Source: Eunapius fragilis (taxonomy: Eukaryota > Porifera > Demospongiae > Spongillida > Spongillidae). From it: a stretch of 64,000 nt of DNA. Positions 29,225-41,243 of this stretch are shown in pieces (within the stretch, counting starts at the first letter, position 1; each line of letters opens with the position of its first letter). The translations under genes and the position numbers were made by a program. The stretch lies in contig OY811982.1 in the NCBI GenBank assembly GCA_963681505.1, positions 692,693 through 756,692 on the forward strand, written 5' to 3'. Below the pieces are notes generated by a model. It made no database searches, was not told the origin of the DNA, and worked only from the letters and a program-made list of their open reading frames with translations.

Positions 29225-32096
29225 TTAACTCTTATATTTAATAAATGGGCATATAACATACACAGAATCTTCTCCATAGTCAAATTTTATGACTTGCTTC
29301 TCTGTAATAGCACACCTTGATGCTATTCTGCTAACAGGGATAAATGATGCTGGACCTTCAGGCTCACATACTGTTGTAACTACATGAAGAGGATAGGGAT
29401 AAAACTGTTGTCTTGGATGTTGACCATACCATGACACTCTGGCAAAAAGATGTTCAGTATTTTTAGATTTTTGCTCTGCAGTTGGTGTGGTGGACATAAT
29501 GGAATGTCGAATGAAGTACTGCACAATGCCAAATCTGTGGGGTATACTGTGTACATTCATTTCCCCATTGCTAGCATACCAAGAAGCCATAATAACAGAT
29601 GAGCACTGAGATTTTGACTTCATTGATAGCAGTCGCTCTCCATGCACCACAATATCTGTGCATACCAAATGCTTCCTAGGTATGGGTGCTGATGTATTCA
29701 TCATTGGATACAAGGCATGATATACAATGGACAATGCTGCAACATCCCTGTCATTAAAGTAACCTTCATAGCTCTTAGACATGATTTTGTGATTGGATGA
29801 TTCAAATACAGCATCTGTAACAGTTTCTAGAATATAACTCTCTGTTGTATACATCAAGCACTGTTGACTGTAGGGACTCTGAATAACTGCATTCTGTTTC
29901 TACACAGGACTGAAGCAATTTAACAATTTCTGAAGAATCTCTTGTGCAGGTCAAAATGTTTTGATACGATATGAACTTTTCATCATTTGCATTTCTGGGG
30001 TCATCCATTTCTTGATAAAGGAACCCATGACTCCGTAGTAACGCTCGAAGGGAAACACCCAAAATGCTGAGATGGGACCATAGTCTAGAATACACTCTTT
30101 AAGGTGTGCATGAAGATGCATGTTTGGAGTGCATGCCATTTTTCCATATAAATTTTCAAAGCATCTACAAAAATCCAGAAGTTTTGAATCTGCTTCGGAA
30201 ATATCATCAGCAGTGATAGAAGATTTTGACAGAATCAAAGAGGCTTGAACAAATTTTGTCCAGCAATTATAATGTATGTCTGGTAGTAAACCATGAAGTG
30301 CAAATAGTGAATACACATTAGTCCAATTGCGCCATTGATCTGCAGTCAGTTCACTACATTTGGAAAAAAAATTATATGGAATTCTCCCTATTCCATGGCC
30401 AAATGGAACAATCATGCAGTCAATTTTCGATTGGATCAGCTCAAATTCAGAATTTCCTAAAATACCGAAATCTTTCCAAATAGAAACCATGTGCTTAGCA
30501 GTTCCCAGATACTTATTGTGCATAGCGTCTTCACGTGCTGAGTGATAATGTTAAAATAGGGAAGGCGTAAAAGCTCACTGTACTTAACTCCACTCTGTTT
30601 TACAGCAGCATCCATTTGGGTTGGAGTTAATGAAGACTGTACAGATTTCACTGCATTCAAATGCTGACTCATATCGCTGTGTTGCCATTGATCCCTTTCA
30701 AACCCAGAGTAGTCATTCTTTTCTCCAAATGCAAGACATGGGAACTTTTAAAGACATTTAGAGCACCCCATAGTGGCTGAATGCCCACTAAAGCCACATA
30801 TCTTTCTGGTAGCTGGTAAATCACAAGAAACACCTAGCAATGCCCCACGAATCACCACTTCATTAGATGAAGGCAGTCTTAAAGTAATTCCTTTCCACAG
30901 TTTCAACAAGTCATCTACTAATGGTTGGAGGTAGGAATTCATGTTGCATGGTTCCCTAGTGCCAGGAATGCAGCCTGCTATAATGATGTTTTCAATTTTG
31001 TAACGCTCAGCTCTAGGCAAATTTAAAATGATTAGGTATATTACCCCAACACTATATTGTACATGGTCATATGGTTGAAACCAATCGACGTTGAGCATTA
31101 AGTCCAAATTGTATGGCAAGTCAAAGAAAGGTCGCCCATCAACGAACATAAAACGTTGCCACATTGCTCCATCATATTCATCAATATATTTACCCATACT
31201 GTTATTTGATTTCCACTTAGCACATTTTTGCAGCATATCTCATTCTCAAACACAACGTCGTCAGGCTATCCAGAAGATTATTATAGAAATATGTTTTGCG
31301 TGGTACTAATTTCATAGTTTCACAAAATCTTTACTGTTTTATAAACTGGCGTTTCACATGGTTTACGTCGACTTAAATGTGGATGCTTTGGAAATGCTAT
31401 GCATGTACAATTGCATGGCAGTAACAGATTTTCAGCATTACCACACAGTGAGTCGCATTTAGGGCACATTATGTACTGTTTGAATGTTTTCAAAGTCAGT
31501 GTCTTTCTCATTTCATATAAAGTAGACGGAAAACTGCCAGTCACATTTCTTATTTCCTCCTTATTGTGAACTATTGAAGACAGTAATGTTAATAGCGTGC
31601 TTAACCATAATAACAGCAACTGCATTCCTCTATCAGAAATCAGAAATTTTAGTTGAAAGTAATTCAAGAACAAGCTCATTGTGTAAGCGTATGGTGCTTT
31701 CTTTATTGCAGCGTCACGACTCTCGTTACAACTTTCAATGTTTCTTAAGCTTTCGTTCTCGTTCATTTCATTTTCAGAATCTGAAAGCACTTCTACTTGA
31801 AAATCACTGCCCAATTCTTCTTCCTCGCTGCTAACAGCGGCGTCACTATCATAAACTAATTCAGTTTTGTTGTCAATCTCAAAACCATCTACTGTATTAC
31901 CATGCAAATTTTCGGACGGTGCTAACCTTAATAACGAAATTGTTGCTGAGATTGTAGGATCATGTAGAGCTTCTGATGGTGGAGCAATGAATTCAGTGAC
32001 TGTACATCCATTGCGCTGCGAATGTCGATAAAACACAGAGCGAGATAGTTCTTGCTTGCATTTCCAGCACTTACAACGCTTCCTGGACGGATCCAT
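29225..32096 (-). pseudogene. CACTA/EnSpm (TNP2-type) transposase, decayed
   Basis: Reading the minus strand from 32096, the protein starts MDPSRKRCKCWKCKQELSRS, a CxxC-containing N-terminus. An acidic stretch follows. At 31236-30748 come NVDWFQPYDHVQYSVGVIYL, NLPRAERYKIENIIIAGCIP and ATRKICGF...GCSKC. This is the Transposase_21 (TNP2) core of CACTA elements. At 30523-29951 come HAHLKECILDYGP and FWVFPFERYYGVMGSF, matching the DUF4218 region. The C-terminal part (29857-29225) includes DFNPK-less sequence ending CPFIKYKS. At least four frame changes separate the pieces (near 31300, 30750, 30530 and 29900). The copy is inactive unless it has unresolved introns. Confidence 0.75.
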
Positions 32097-32240
32097 GCTT
32101 TTTGAGTGGTGACAATAACGAGATGTATAGCTCTCCAGGGACCTCTCATTCAAATACATAAACACTTATAAGGGCATGCGCAGTGATTTTACGCATCGCG
32201 CGCGCAATCTGCAGCTGCATTTACTATCAGTCTTTCGAAA

Positions 32241-32975
32241 ATGAGCAGAGGATCGCACCATGGCCAGCAGCGATTTGATGAATATGCATCGAGAAGGTTT
32301 TTCTTTCCGTCTCCCATGCGAAATGAGGGATCTGTTGAATGTGTATCCAGCTCTGAGATTGGTAATGCTTCATCATTTTATGGGTCCACGCCCAGAGGCA
32401 GATGTGGCTCATTGAAAAATATGAGTAACTTTAATTGTTTCCATGCAACACGAAGTTCTGCATCAGGTCCGTGCTATGAGTCGGATTTACCGATGTCTGA
32501 CGAGACAAGTTCGCCTACCCACTCATGCAGGCTTCTTGCCCCAAGGTAAATACATCTCGCCGCCTTGGGTGCTTTATGATAGTTTTGTGTATACATGCAC
32601 ACTCAGCGTTGCAAGAAGGGGAGCAGGCAGAGTCGCAACTCTCCTTTAGTCATGCCAACGGTAACTTCACAAGAAGTGAACGAGGTTCGCTCTGCATGCA
32701 TTATTGCTTTCGGGTTTTGAATTTTATATCATTTTGTAGCTCAACAGAGAACATCGTCAACTTCTGGCTTGTGGCGAGACCTAACGACCCTAGTGGCATG
32801 CGAGATTGCAAAAATGGATGAAAAATTCTCTGTTGTGTTCGACAAGCTGTCCGCAGTTGAGGCCAGGATCGAAAGGCTTGAGGCGGGCCTACAACCATCA
32901 CAAACATCAAAGCCTGGGACTTCAGCGGAGTTCCCACTGAAGAGAAAACGCCGTACGCAGCTTTCTCTACAAGTG
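32241..32975 (+). CDS. 5' exons of a multi-exon gene head-to-head with the CACTA transposase
   Basis: Candidate exons are: ATG at 32241 or 32261 to a donor at about 32360 (gtaatg); about 32452-32546 ending in a gtaaat donor; 32650-32682 with acceptor 'tttag' and donor 'gttcgc'; and 32743-32969 with acceptor 'caacag' and donor 'gtgtgt'. The last exon encodes VACEIAKMDEKFSVVFDKLS and EARIERLEAGL, a likely coiled coil, then a basic KRKRR stretch. The start and first junction are uncertain. It lies 70-150 bp from the transposase start on the other strand, so the two could share a promoter. It may continue in the exons at 44.56-44.98 kb, beyond the Copia element. Function unknown. Confidence 0.4.
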
Positions 32976-33125
32976 TGTACTGATAATGTTTAATGTTATC
33001 CAACTTTATATATATAATTTATTGGCATCAAATTATGTAGAGCGGTGTCCATAAACTGCTGAAGTCCTTTGATGTAGACTGAAGAATCGTAAGTTGAAAC
33101 CAGTTAACGTAGGATACACTACTGA

Positions 33126-33746
33126 TACTACAAAAAGTTTAGGAAGAGAGCACAGACTGCTTATTCTACTTTGGTATTGTCGATCAGTTCGTCGCAACTA
33201 TACTTGATCACCTCTTGTGAAGAACCGGCGCCTGCGTGGGTGGCTCTTAGGAATCATTTTGTGCGCGATACACTTGTAAACAAGCTGATGCTAAAGAAGC
33301 AATATTTCAGAATGGAGATGAAAAAAGGTAGTCCTATTGAAGCTCACATTAAAGCGATGAAGGAGCTCACAGATAAATTAGCTGCTATTAAAGCGCCAAT
33401 CTCTGAGGAGGATCAAGTTTTAACTCTTCTGGGAAGTCTACCTTCTAACTACTCAACTCTCGTAACAGCGTTGGAGGCAAGAGATGCTGTCAGCTTGAGT
33501 TATGTCCAACAGGCACTCATCCAGGAGGAGCAGAGAATGAATGTGGTGGACAGCAAATCAGATGCTGGACAAAGTACAGTGCTTGATGAAAAATCAGGAC
33601 GGGCATTTGTAGGGAAGCAGTCTCAACAATGTCAAAAGGGAGGGCAACAGAAGAAGGTGTGTTACCTATGTGGTGAGACGGGACACATACGCTGGAATTG
33701 TCCTGAGAATCATCAAGAGAGATCACTGTCAAAGCCAAGCATATAG
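33126..33746 (+). pseudogene. Copia Gag with CCHC zinc knuckle
   Basis: The frame opens upstream of 33171 and gives AWVALRNHFVRDTLVNKLML, then SEEDQVLTLLGSLPSNYSTL, a UBN2/Gag-polypeptide signature of Copia elements. Near the end CYLCGETGHIRWNC is a CCHC zinc knuckle (C-x2-C-x4-H-x4-C) that binds RNA. Gag would form the virus-like particle. There is no true start codon, because the frame meets a stop at 33123, consistent with 5' truncation. It ends about 20 bp before the protease frame begins, in a different frame. Confidence 0.85.
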
Positions 33747-33763
33747 CCAAGCCTGTTAATACC

Positions 33764-34120
33764 ATGGATGAGGAGTCTGAAGTGGCTTGTGGAGCATCAT
33801 CTAAGTCTTGCAACAAAGAAAATTGGATAGTAGATTCTGGAGCATCTAGTCATATGACTCAGACACAAGAATTCGTGGTTAACTATAAAGAGTTTGGTAG
33901 ACCACAGAAGGTATGTCTCGGAGATGGTCGTACTTTAGAGGCCTTTGGAAAGGGAAAGATCATAGTCACAATGGTCTTTAAAAGGTGTGAGCGGGAAAAG
34001 GTTACTATGTATGATGTTTTGTACGTTCTGAAGTTGGCATGTAATCTATTTTCTGTTAGAGCAGCTGCTGCAAAAGGCAATACTGTAAAGTTTGATGACT
34101 GGGTGTTGGATAATGGATAG
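33764..34120 (+). pseudogene. Copia aspartic protease region
   Basis: The stretch contains WIVDSGASSHMT (DSGA catalytic motif at residues about 24-27), the Copia-type aspartic protease signature. It is followed by VTMYDVLYVLKLACNLFSV. The protease would cleave the Gag-Pol polyprotein. The frame ends at 34120, while the pre-integrase region continues in another frame from about 34092, so a frameshift has occurred. Confidence 0.85.
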
Positions 34121-34948
34121 AAGTGGAAATTTGCTTGCCACAGGGTCACTGGTGGAAAAGCTGTACTATTTGGATTGTGAAACAACCATAAGTCAAGAAA
34201 AGGTGTCCATTGCATCAGGACTCCTAGTCGACAACAAGGCTAATCTCTGGCACCAACGACTCGGGCATCTAAATGAACATCAATTGAAGGGGATGGCTAG
34301 TCAAGATCTGGTGAAAGGACTACATATTCCGTGCAATACTAGAATGTCTTTTTGTGAAAAGTGCGTTGAAGGAAAGATGGCCAGAAAACCTTTTCAATCA
34401 GTGGGAGAGATTCGAACAACAAGGAAACTGCAGCTTGTACATAGTGATGTGTGTGGACCAATGCCTACGGAGTCAATTGGTGGCAGTCGATATTTTGTGA
34501 CTTTTGTTGATGACTACTCGAGGTTTTGCAGGGTCTACTTCATGAAAAGGAAGTCAGAAGTCTTTGACAAATTTAAGGAGTTCGAGCGGTGTTCCACTAA
34601 TGAGTGTGGACTCTCCATAGGCATTTTTCGATCTGATAATAGTGGGGAGTATATCTCTAAGGAATTTGGAAAATTCTTGTTGGACAAAGGAATACACCAT
34701 GAACTGTCAGCACTATACTCACCTGCTCAAAACGGAGTTGCTGAAAGGATAAATCGAACTTTAATGGAGTCTGCACGTACAATGATGGCCCAAGCTGGAC
34801 TGTCAGACAAATACTGGGCAGAGGCAGTAGTGACAGGTGCATATTTACGGAATCGTGTGCCTACTAGATCCTTCAAAGAAAAGACCACACCGTTTGAGAA
34901 ATGGTATGGGAAAAAACCTGATCTTAGTCATCTAAGAGTGTTTGGGTG
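34092..34948 (+). pseudogene. Copia GAG-pre-integrase and integrase core, cut by the Gypsy insertion
   Basis: LWHQRLGHLNEHQLKGMASQ with CEKCVEGKMARKPF gives the HHCC zinc-binding pre-integrase module. VHSDVCGPMPTESIGGSRYF, then FRSDNSGEYISKEF and SPAQNGVAERINRTLMES, are the three DDE catalytic regions. The protein runs to HLRVFGC and then enters the Gypsy LTR at 34949. The next Copia codons are found at 40097. Integrase would insert the cDNA copy into the genome. Confidence 0.9.
34945..34948. repeat. 4-bp target duplication GGTG of the Gypsy element (left)
   Basis: GGTG immediately precedes the LTR at 34949 and is repeated at 40093-40096 directly after the second LTR. Removing the element and one copy makes the Copia frame continuous. 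Confidence 0.85.
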
Positions 34949-35153
34949 TGTGACATGTGGCCTCAAGATTAATGCGGCAATAGCACTGTATACACATACA
35001 CACTGAAATACAAAAATATAGACGCTTATATATTTACAGAATCGTCCGATTACAGGTCACATGAGCTAAGGTGTAAGGTCAGACATGTACAGATGCGTGT
35101 CCCTGCTCAGTAGTCAGTGCGCAGTAGTGACGTCAGCTTGTAACCGTATTACA
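34949..35153 (-). repeat. Gypsy 3' LTR (205 bp)
   Basis: It starts TGTGACATGTGG and ends CCGTATTACA. It aligns end to end with 39883-40092 except for one 4-bp and one 1-bp deletion. Confidence 0.95.
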
Positions 35154-35166
35154 CCACTCCCTCCTT

Positions 35167-37020
35167 TCAATGTTGAAGGTAAGGTCCGTAGCGTTCTGGA
35201 ACTCGGTGTTCCCTGGATGGGTATCTTCGTTCAGGATTGGGTGCAGGTACCTCTGGAGCAGGTAATACTTCGAGTTCATTTTCATCCTCGTCATAATCTA
35301 GCAGTTCTGGTGCGGCTGGGGTAGCTGCAGTAGTGGACGAAACGTCCTGTGTGTCGTTCGGTTCCCAAGAAGATGGAGGGCTGTGATCTGGCGAAGGGTT
35401 TTCTCCACCTAGATGATATGGTTTTAACCTGTCGAAATGAACACATTGGTAACCTCTTTGACCCTTAATCCTATAGACACAATCCCCCAATCTCTCCTTC
35501 ACTGTGAATGGGCCCTTCCATGGTAAATGCAGCTTCTTAGAACGCCCCCGAGGAATCGCTGGAGAAAACAACCACACTGTGTCACCAGGGCGAAAGGGTT
35601 TTCCATGAGCCTTCTCATCATACAGAGCCTTCTGCCTTCTATGTTCCGCTTTACATTGCTCTCTTACCAATGAATACGCACTCTGAAGACTCATCTTCAA
35701 TTGTAATGCATAATCAGAGACTGGTTTTGCTTCCGTTGGGTTTGACCCATACATTAGATCAACGGGCAGTTTGGCCTCACGCCCAAACATGAGAAAGAAG
35801 GGGCTGAATCCTGTGGAAGAGTGTACACTGGAGTTATAGGCCATACATACCTTTCGAACGTAGTGTTCCCAATCATCGGGATGGTTTCTGGTTGTAGTTG
35901 CTAACATGTCAAGGAGTGTCCTACTGAATCGTTCCACCATGCCGTTCCCTTGGGGATGATAAGGTGTGGTACGAGTCTTCTTAATCCCTAACATGTTACA
36001 TATTTCTGCTATCAAGTCAGACTCAAACTGCCTTCCTTGGTCGGAGTGAAGCTGCTCGGGGGGAGAGAAACGGCAAAACATCTCATCTATAAGTTTTCGA
36101 GACACTGTCTGGGCTTCTTGATTCTTTATTGGATACACTTCCACCCATCTAGTAAAGTGATCAGCTGCCACCAACACATACTTACAACCATCCTGAGTCG
36201 CTGGTAGTGGTCCCATAATGTCCACGCTGACAATCTGCATAGGATAACCAGCTGGAACGGTATGCAGCTGTGCCTTTCTTTTCGGGACCGTCATTTTCCT
36301 AGATGCACAAGTCTTACATTGTCTACACCATGTTCTTACCGCTTCCGTACATCCTGGCCAATAGAACCGTTCCTTAAGTTGAGACAACACTTTCTCTTCA
36401 CCCAGGTGACCAGAAACTGCACCCTCGTGTAGATCTCTGATGACATCTGTTTGTAACTTAGAGGGTAAGACGAGTTGTAACCTGTCCCCTTTTCCGTCAG
36501 AAAATCGTCGCCAGAGTACATCATGTTTGATCACAAGCATACCCCACTGCTGCAGTAGGGTGCGGCTTTCCCTACTCCAGGCCTGAGATATATCTCGGTC
36601 TGGACGTTCACCTATCACGATTGCTTGAAATACGGGACCAATGGTTTCATCTTCCATCTGCAAATGATGTAGTTCACCTAAATTGTCTGGTAGAGGAAGA
36701 GAGGGCGTGACAACATCGACCACCATGTTTACCTGAGCTTTTCCACACAAGTCACCGCGCCCACACTGTGTGCACGGGAGTCTTGACAGTGCATCAGCAT
36801 TTCCGTGTTTGGTGCCTTTGCGGTGTTTGATGATAAAATCATACTCTTGCAATTTTTCCAGCCATCTTGCCAGCTGACCCTCGGGTTCCTTGAAGTTCTG
36901 TAACCATACTAACGATCCGTGGTCGGTACGCAGTGTAAACTGCCGACCCAATAAGTATGCTCTAAAATGCTGGCTAAACTCTATACTACTACAGCTAATA
37001 GCTCCTTGCGGGTAACGCAA
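35167..37020 (-). pseudogene. Gypsy Pol, RNase H C-terminus and integrase
   Basis: This is 617 codons. RNase H end: RTDHGSLVWLQNFKEPEGQL and HGNADALSRLPC. Integrase zinc-binding: AVSGHLGEEKVLSQLKERFY with CRQCKTCASRK. Integrase core: VSVDIMGPLPATQ, then HSDQGRQFESDL, then YHPQGNGMVERFSRTL, giving the three acidic catalytic residues. A C-terminal module (DTVWLFSP...GPFTVKERLGDCVYRI) follows. The tail is acidic and proline-rich. The frame differs from that of the upstream Pol part, with a break near 36981-37020. Confidence 0.92.
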
Positions 37021-39113
37021 TACTTCTGCTCTTGTCTCGACAGTGATCGGCTACCATATGCAATAACATGCTCAGTTCCATCGTCGTAAACCTGAGATAA
37101 AACTGCTCCAATACCAACATCGCTCGCGTCTGTGTCTAAGACAAACGGTTTCGTGTAGTCCGGGTAGACTAGAATAGGAGCAGTAATCAAACAGTTACGC
37201 AGCTCCTCAAATGCTTGTTGGCAAGACGGAGACCAGCAAAACGGAACGTTTTTCTCGGTTAAATGCTGAAGCGGTTTGCATATGGACGCGAAGCCACTGA
37301 CAAAACGTCTGTAATAATTGGCCAAGCCTAAAAACTGCAACAATTCGCGCTTACACGAAGGAATTGGCCAGTTACGAATAACAGCGGTTTTGTCAGGGTC
37401 AGTGGAAATCCCTTCCTCCGAGATTACGTGCCCCAAATATTTGACTTCCTTTCTTAACAGGTTACACTTCGATGGCTTTAGTTTGAGCCCAGCGTCTTTC
37501 AGTCTTTTCAAAACACATACAAGATTATGTATGTGATCCATAAATGTTGGTCCCACCACTACAATATCGTCAATATAGACTAGACAGTTATGCCATTTCA
37601 ACCCATGCAATACGCGGTCCATTAAACGTTGGAACGTGGCTGGTGCGTTACATAATCCAAAGGGCAATACCTTGAACTCGTACAAGCCTTCGGGTGTAGT
37701 AAAGGCCGTCTTCGCTCGATCCTGTTCTGCCATTTCGACTTGCCAGTAGCCTGTTTTCAGGTCCAATGTCGAAAACAGCTTGGAACCAGCCAGAGTATCT
37801 AAAGTGTCGTCAATTCGGGGAAGGGGATATGCATCCTTCCGTGTGACGGAATTAACTTTTCGAAAATCGATACAGAATCGAACAGACCCATCCTTCTTCT
37901 TTGCTAGAACTATTGGAGACGACCAGGGACTATCGGATGGCTGAATCTCCCCTTTGTCCAGCATGTCGTGTAACATCTTCCGGATCTCCTCTTTCCGAGC
38001 TTGTGGGATTCTATGCGAGTGGCAATGAACAGGAGGAGAGTCACCTGTGTCTATTTTGTGTTTTGTGAGCGAGGTTCGACCCATGTCACTCTCGTGGAGG
38101 GAAAAAACATCATTATATTCTAGTAACACGGCAAATAGCACTTCTTTTTCTGCAGATGAAATGTGTTCGCCAACCTTCTGCACCATGTTCCACAAAATGC
38201 TTCTGTCGTCTGGAGACAGTTCTAAACCAGCAGAAACCGCTGAAACACCAGCAGGTTGTGAACACGGTTCAACAGACTCCAGTGTTGCTATAGTTTCACC
38301 TTTCTTTAAGATAACTGGGGAATCACGAGGGTTCAATAAGCGAATAGGTAGTGACTGCGATGGATCACTGACGTGTACAATCGCATGAGCTACCATTACC
38401 CCGTGTCTGCTCACAGTGTCACCTTCCACCATCCACGTGCCCCCGCTAACCGTACCCTTAGGCGCTACCATGATTTCCATTTCACTAAGAGCAGGTATCG
38501 TTATCACACTACCTACTTTGAGTTGGATGGAGCCAGCACAATTCTGTGAGGAGGTAATGCCAAGTGAGTGTGACAATCCTTCGGGAGGAAGGGTAAGGAG
38601 CTTTCTTCCACAGTCAATGATACCCCAATTAGCTTCGAGAAAGTCTAGTCCTAGGATTGCATCCACCAAAATACCGTCAACAACAACAAATGTAACGTCA
38701 AACCGCTTCCCATCCAAATGTAGTGAAACACGGGCACAACCCCTCACCGATAACGTATCACCACTGACACCAGTTAGCTTCGGTCCAGCCCACTTCTGCA
38801 ATATTCGCTGAGACCCTCCTTTTTCAAGTTGTATCCAGATGTTTTTATGCAACAGCGAAACAGCAGCACCTGTGTCGATTAGACACTCAACAGAAATTTC
38901 ATTAATCAACACATTTACGCGGAAACTCATGCATGAAGAATTTAATGACGTGTACGTATGCACCATGGGTTCGCTGTGTTGGGCCTTCACTGGTCCTGAT
39001 TCTCCCTCTCGTGGAAGGCCCTTTCCACGGAGGGACGGAAGTTTCCCTGCTGCTCTGCTGTTGAATTTGGACATCTTCGAGCCGGGTGACCCTGCTGTCC
39101 GCAATTCCAACAC
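36981..39113 (-). pseudogene. Gypsy Pol, protease and reverse transcriptase with RNase H start
   Basis: This is 710 codons. Protease: VECLIDTGAAVSLLHKNIW (DTGA). RT: WSSPIVLAKKKDGSVRFCID, YPLPRIDDTLDTLAGSKLFS, FKVLPFGLCNAPATFQRLMD and LVYIDDIVV (YIDD catalytic box), then YLGHVISEEGI. RNase H starts with FVLDTDASDVGIGAVLSQ. It overlaps Gag by about 125 bp in another frame, consistent with a frameshift-type Gag-Pol arrangement. The frame ends inside RNase H because of a small insertion; the rest is at 35167-37020. Confidence 0.93.
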
Positions 39114-39865
39114 ACAATAGGCCCACGCCTCCTGCCCGACTGTTTGGCTGGCTTACCTCTGGAATTGTTATCACTTCCTAGTGATACCTCTAACCTTTGA
39201 AGTCGTTCACTTAGTTTTGCCAATGTCCTCTGAAGTTCTTCACCTGTACCTGCCACCATTCTCTGGGCCAACGCCTCACCGCCCAAGTCCCCCGCCGACT
39301 GCTGAGGAGCAACAGAATCAACACAGTGGTAAGCCGACCTACCAGGGGCACTTAGGTATGACTCGAGCTCTATCGTAGCTGCGACTGCTTCTTCAACACT
39401 GTTCGGTCGTTTCTGTTTTACCCCAAAACCCACCTGGGGGTTCTCTATTTGTGACAAGTACTGGTTCAGGGCCAGGCGCTCTCTAGCCTTGTCTTCCAGG
39501 TCGGGGTAGGCCCTGTCGGACAGTGTGCGCAGAGCATCCCCGAAGGAAGCCCAGTCTTCATTGGCCCGTTTCGTTCTTGTCTGAAGTTCTGCGACGTAGA
39601 GCTCTCGCCTACTTTCAGGGGCAAAACGTTTTTGCAAAGCCTTTATGCACTCACCATAACTGCTTCGGGCGCTCTCTGGTAAATTCATGAAGGCTGTCTA
39701 TGCCTTCCCCGTTAGTCGCACGCGGAGCCATTTGAGTTTATCTTCGTCCTTCTCCCACTTATTCACTATCGCCACACTTTCGAAGTGTGTGACCCATTCC
39801 TTCCAGTCTCCAGCAGGGTCGCCACTAAAGGGCTCAGGTAAGAGAGCAGGTCTAGTATTCGACAT
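38987..39865 (-). pseudogene. Gypsy Gag with CCHC zinc knuckle and one internal stop
   Basis: A likely start is the ATG at 39865 (MSNTRPALLPEPFSGDPAGD). The frame meets TAG at 39698-39700 and then continues in the same frame to 38987. The capsid-like part includes KWLRVRLTGKA before the stop, then ARSSYGECIKALQKRFAPES after it. The C-terminal part has CWNCGQQGHPARRCPN, a CCHC knuckle. One nonsense codon in an otherwise intact frame is the only break in Gag. Overlap with Pol is in a different frame. Confidence 0.9.
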
Positions 39866-39882
39866 CCTGCCGACTACGCCAA

Positions 39883-40092
39883 TGTGACATGTGGCCTCAA
39901 GATTAATGCGGCAATAGCACTGTATACACATATATACACACTGAAATACAAAAATATAGACGCTTATATATTTACAGAATCGTCCGATTACAGGTCACAT
40001 GAGCTAAGGTGTAAGGTCAGACATGTACAGATGCGTGTCCCTGCTCAGTAGTCCAGTGCGCAGTAGTGACGTCAGCTTGTAACCGTATTACA
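39883..40092 (-). repeat. Gypsy 5' LTR (210 bp)
   Basis: TG...CA ends. Identical to 34949-35153 apart from an extra 4 bp near 39930 and an extra C near 40052. As the 5' LTR on the minus strand it would hold the promoter. Confidence 0.95.
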
Positions 40093-40096
40093 GGTG

Positions 40097-40195
40097 TATG
40101 GCGTATGCTTATATCCCTGAAGCTAACAGGAAGGATAAACTCAGCAAGAAGGCTGAGAAGTTGCGTTTTGTTGGCTACAGTCTTCAAACTAAGGC
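40097..40195 (+). pseudogene. Copia integrase C-terminal piece between the two insertions
   Basis: A 33-codon piece AYAYIPEANRKDKLSKKAEK followed by LRFVGYSLQTKA resumes the Copia frame after the Gypsy target duplication. It stops at the TIR transposon. 'K-RFVGYS' is the conserved region after the Copia integrase core. Confidence 0.85.
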
Positions 40196-40790
40196 CATAG
40201 ATATTTTAGTAGATGGATTGGAAACGGCGCACGTGAGCCATACATTTCACGCGAAATATTTGCGCGCACTCCTCGCAGGTGTTAAAGAGACTCGCCCCCC
40301 AAAAGTCGTTCTGTAAAACTCGAGATCTAGCAACGTGAATAACGTCTAGAGGTAGCATTAGGTGAGTAGATCATGAATTGCCAGTTTTCTACGTAATTTG
40401 TTGTTCCTATCGGTAGATCTGAAAATTGTTGTATCACAAGTCTTGCCTACAACTCGTTCGTGTAACGCAAGAAGGAATTGAGTTTGCTGCCTGTGAGCGA
40501 TAACACTGATTGTACTAGTCATATTATACTGCAACGCACTATTTTCGGGCTACTCGCGTTTCGGTATCCAAAATAGTTATTAAAAACATGAATTGTAACC
40601 TCAACCTGAACTCATTCGTGCTGATGGCGACAGTATATCCGTTTGATTTTTTTTTTACCAGCATCCGATAGAGAAATAGTTTTTACACAGCAAGGCGCAT
40701 ACATTTGGCTTGTCATACTTAAAATTTGTATAGTATATAACCTCATAGGGTACTGCCTGAATTAACATACGTGTACATACATTTATGTGT

Positions 40791-41170
40791 AGAATGGGCA
40801 AGTTTAGACTTGACTGTCGCACCAAGAGGCTTAGGAAGGGACAAGCAAACACCACTTCCCTTACAGTGAGGATTATGCGGGAGAAGGTATCTGTTTTCAA
40901 ATTATCAATCCCTTTGAAGCTGCTGTCATACAAGGTATTTGTTTAGAGTTGTTTTGCAAAATTTATATTTCTGGTTCTACAGATATCAGTTCCACTTTCT
41001 ATATATAAAGCTAGTCCTGTGGATAGTTTGATGACTTTACAACAACGTATGAAGTTGTATACAACCCTGAGCAAAACTAGTGGCAATACCAGAGGTAAGA
41101 AGAGATCCTCTGATACTAGCAGTATTCAGCAGACACAAAAACTGGAAAAACGAAGACGAGCTAGCAGCTA
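40791..41170 (+). CDS. Small two-exon gene of the TIR transposon
   Basis: Exon 1 (ATG at about 40793) reads MGKFRLDCRTKRLRKGQANT and ends at a donor near 40933 (aggtattt). The intron to about 40981 ends 'ttctacag'. Exon 2 reads ISVPLSIYKASPVDSLMTLQ, then a basic tail (GKKRSSD, LEKRRRASS), and stops at 41169-41171. The product would be a short, very basic protein of roughly 110 residues, possibly a DNA-binding accessory factor. I do not recognise the family. It runs convergent with the transposase-like ORF on the other strand. Confidence 0.4.
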
Positions 41171-41243
41171 ATACAAACACTTAAACATACGGCATCCTAT
41201 TTATCATTAAAACTATCACATTTCATTACACACTGTATATTTT

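Larger units (their letters stand above)
34949..40092 (-). mobile_element. Ty3/Gypsy LTR retrotransposon, nearly complete
   Basis: It has two LTRs of 205 and 210 bp with TG...CA ends and a 4-bp target duplication. Gag and Pol lie on the minus strand. A polypurine tract (minus strand AAAGGAGGGAGTGG, 35154-35167) precedes the 3' LTR. Beside the 5' LTR, minus-strand TTGGCGTAGTCGGCAGGA (39882-39865) is a candidate tRNA primer-binding site; the tRNA is undetermined. No envelope gene is present. The LTRs differ by a 4-bp and a 1-bp indel only, so insertion was recent. Confidence 0.93.
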
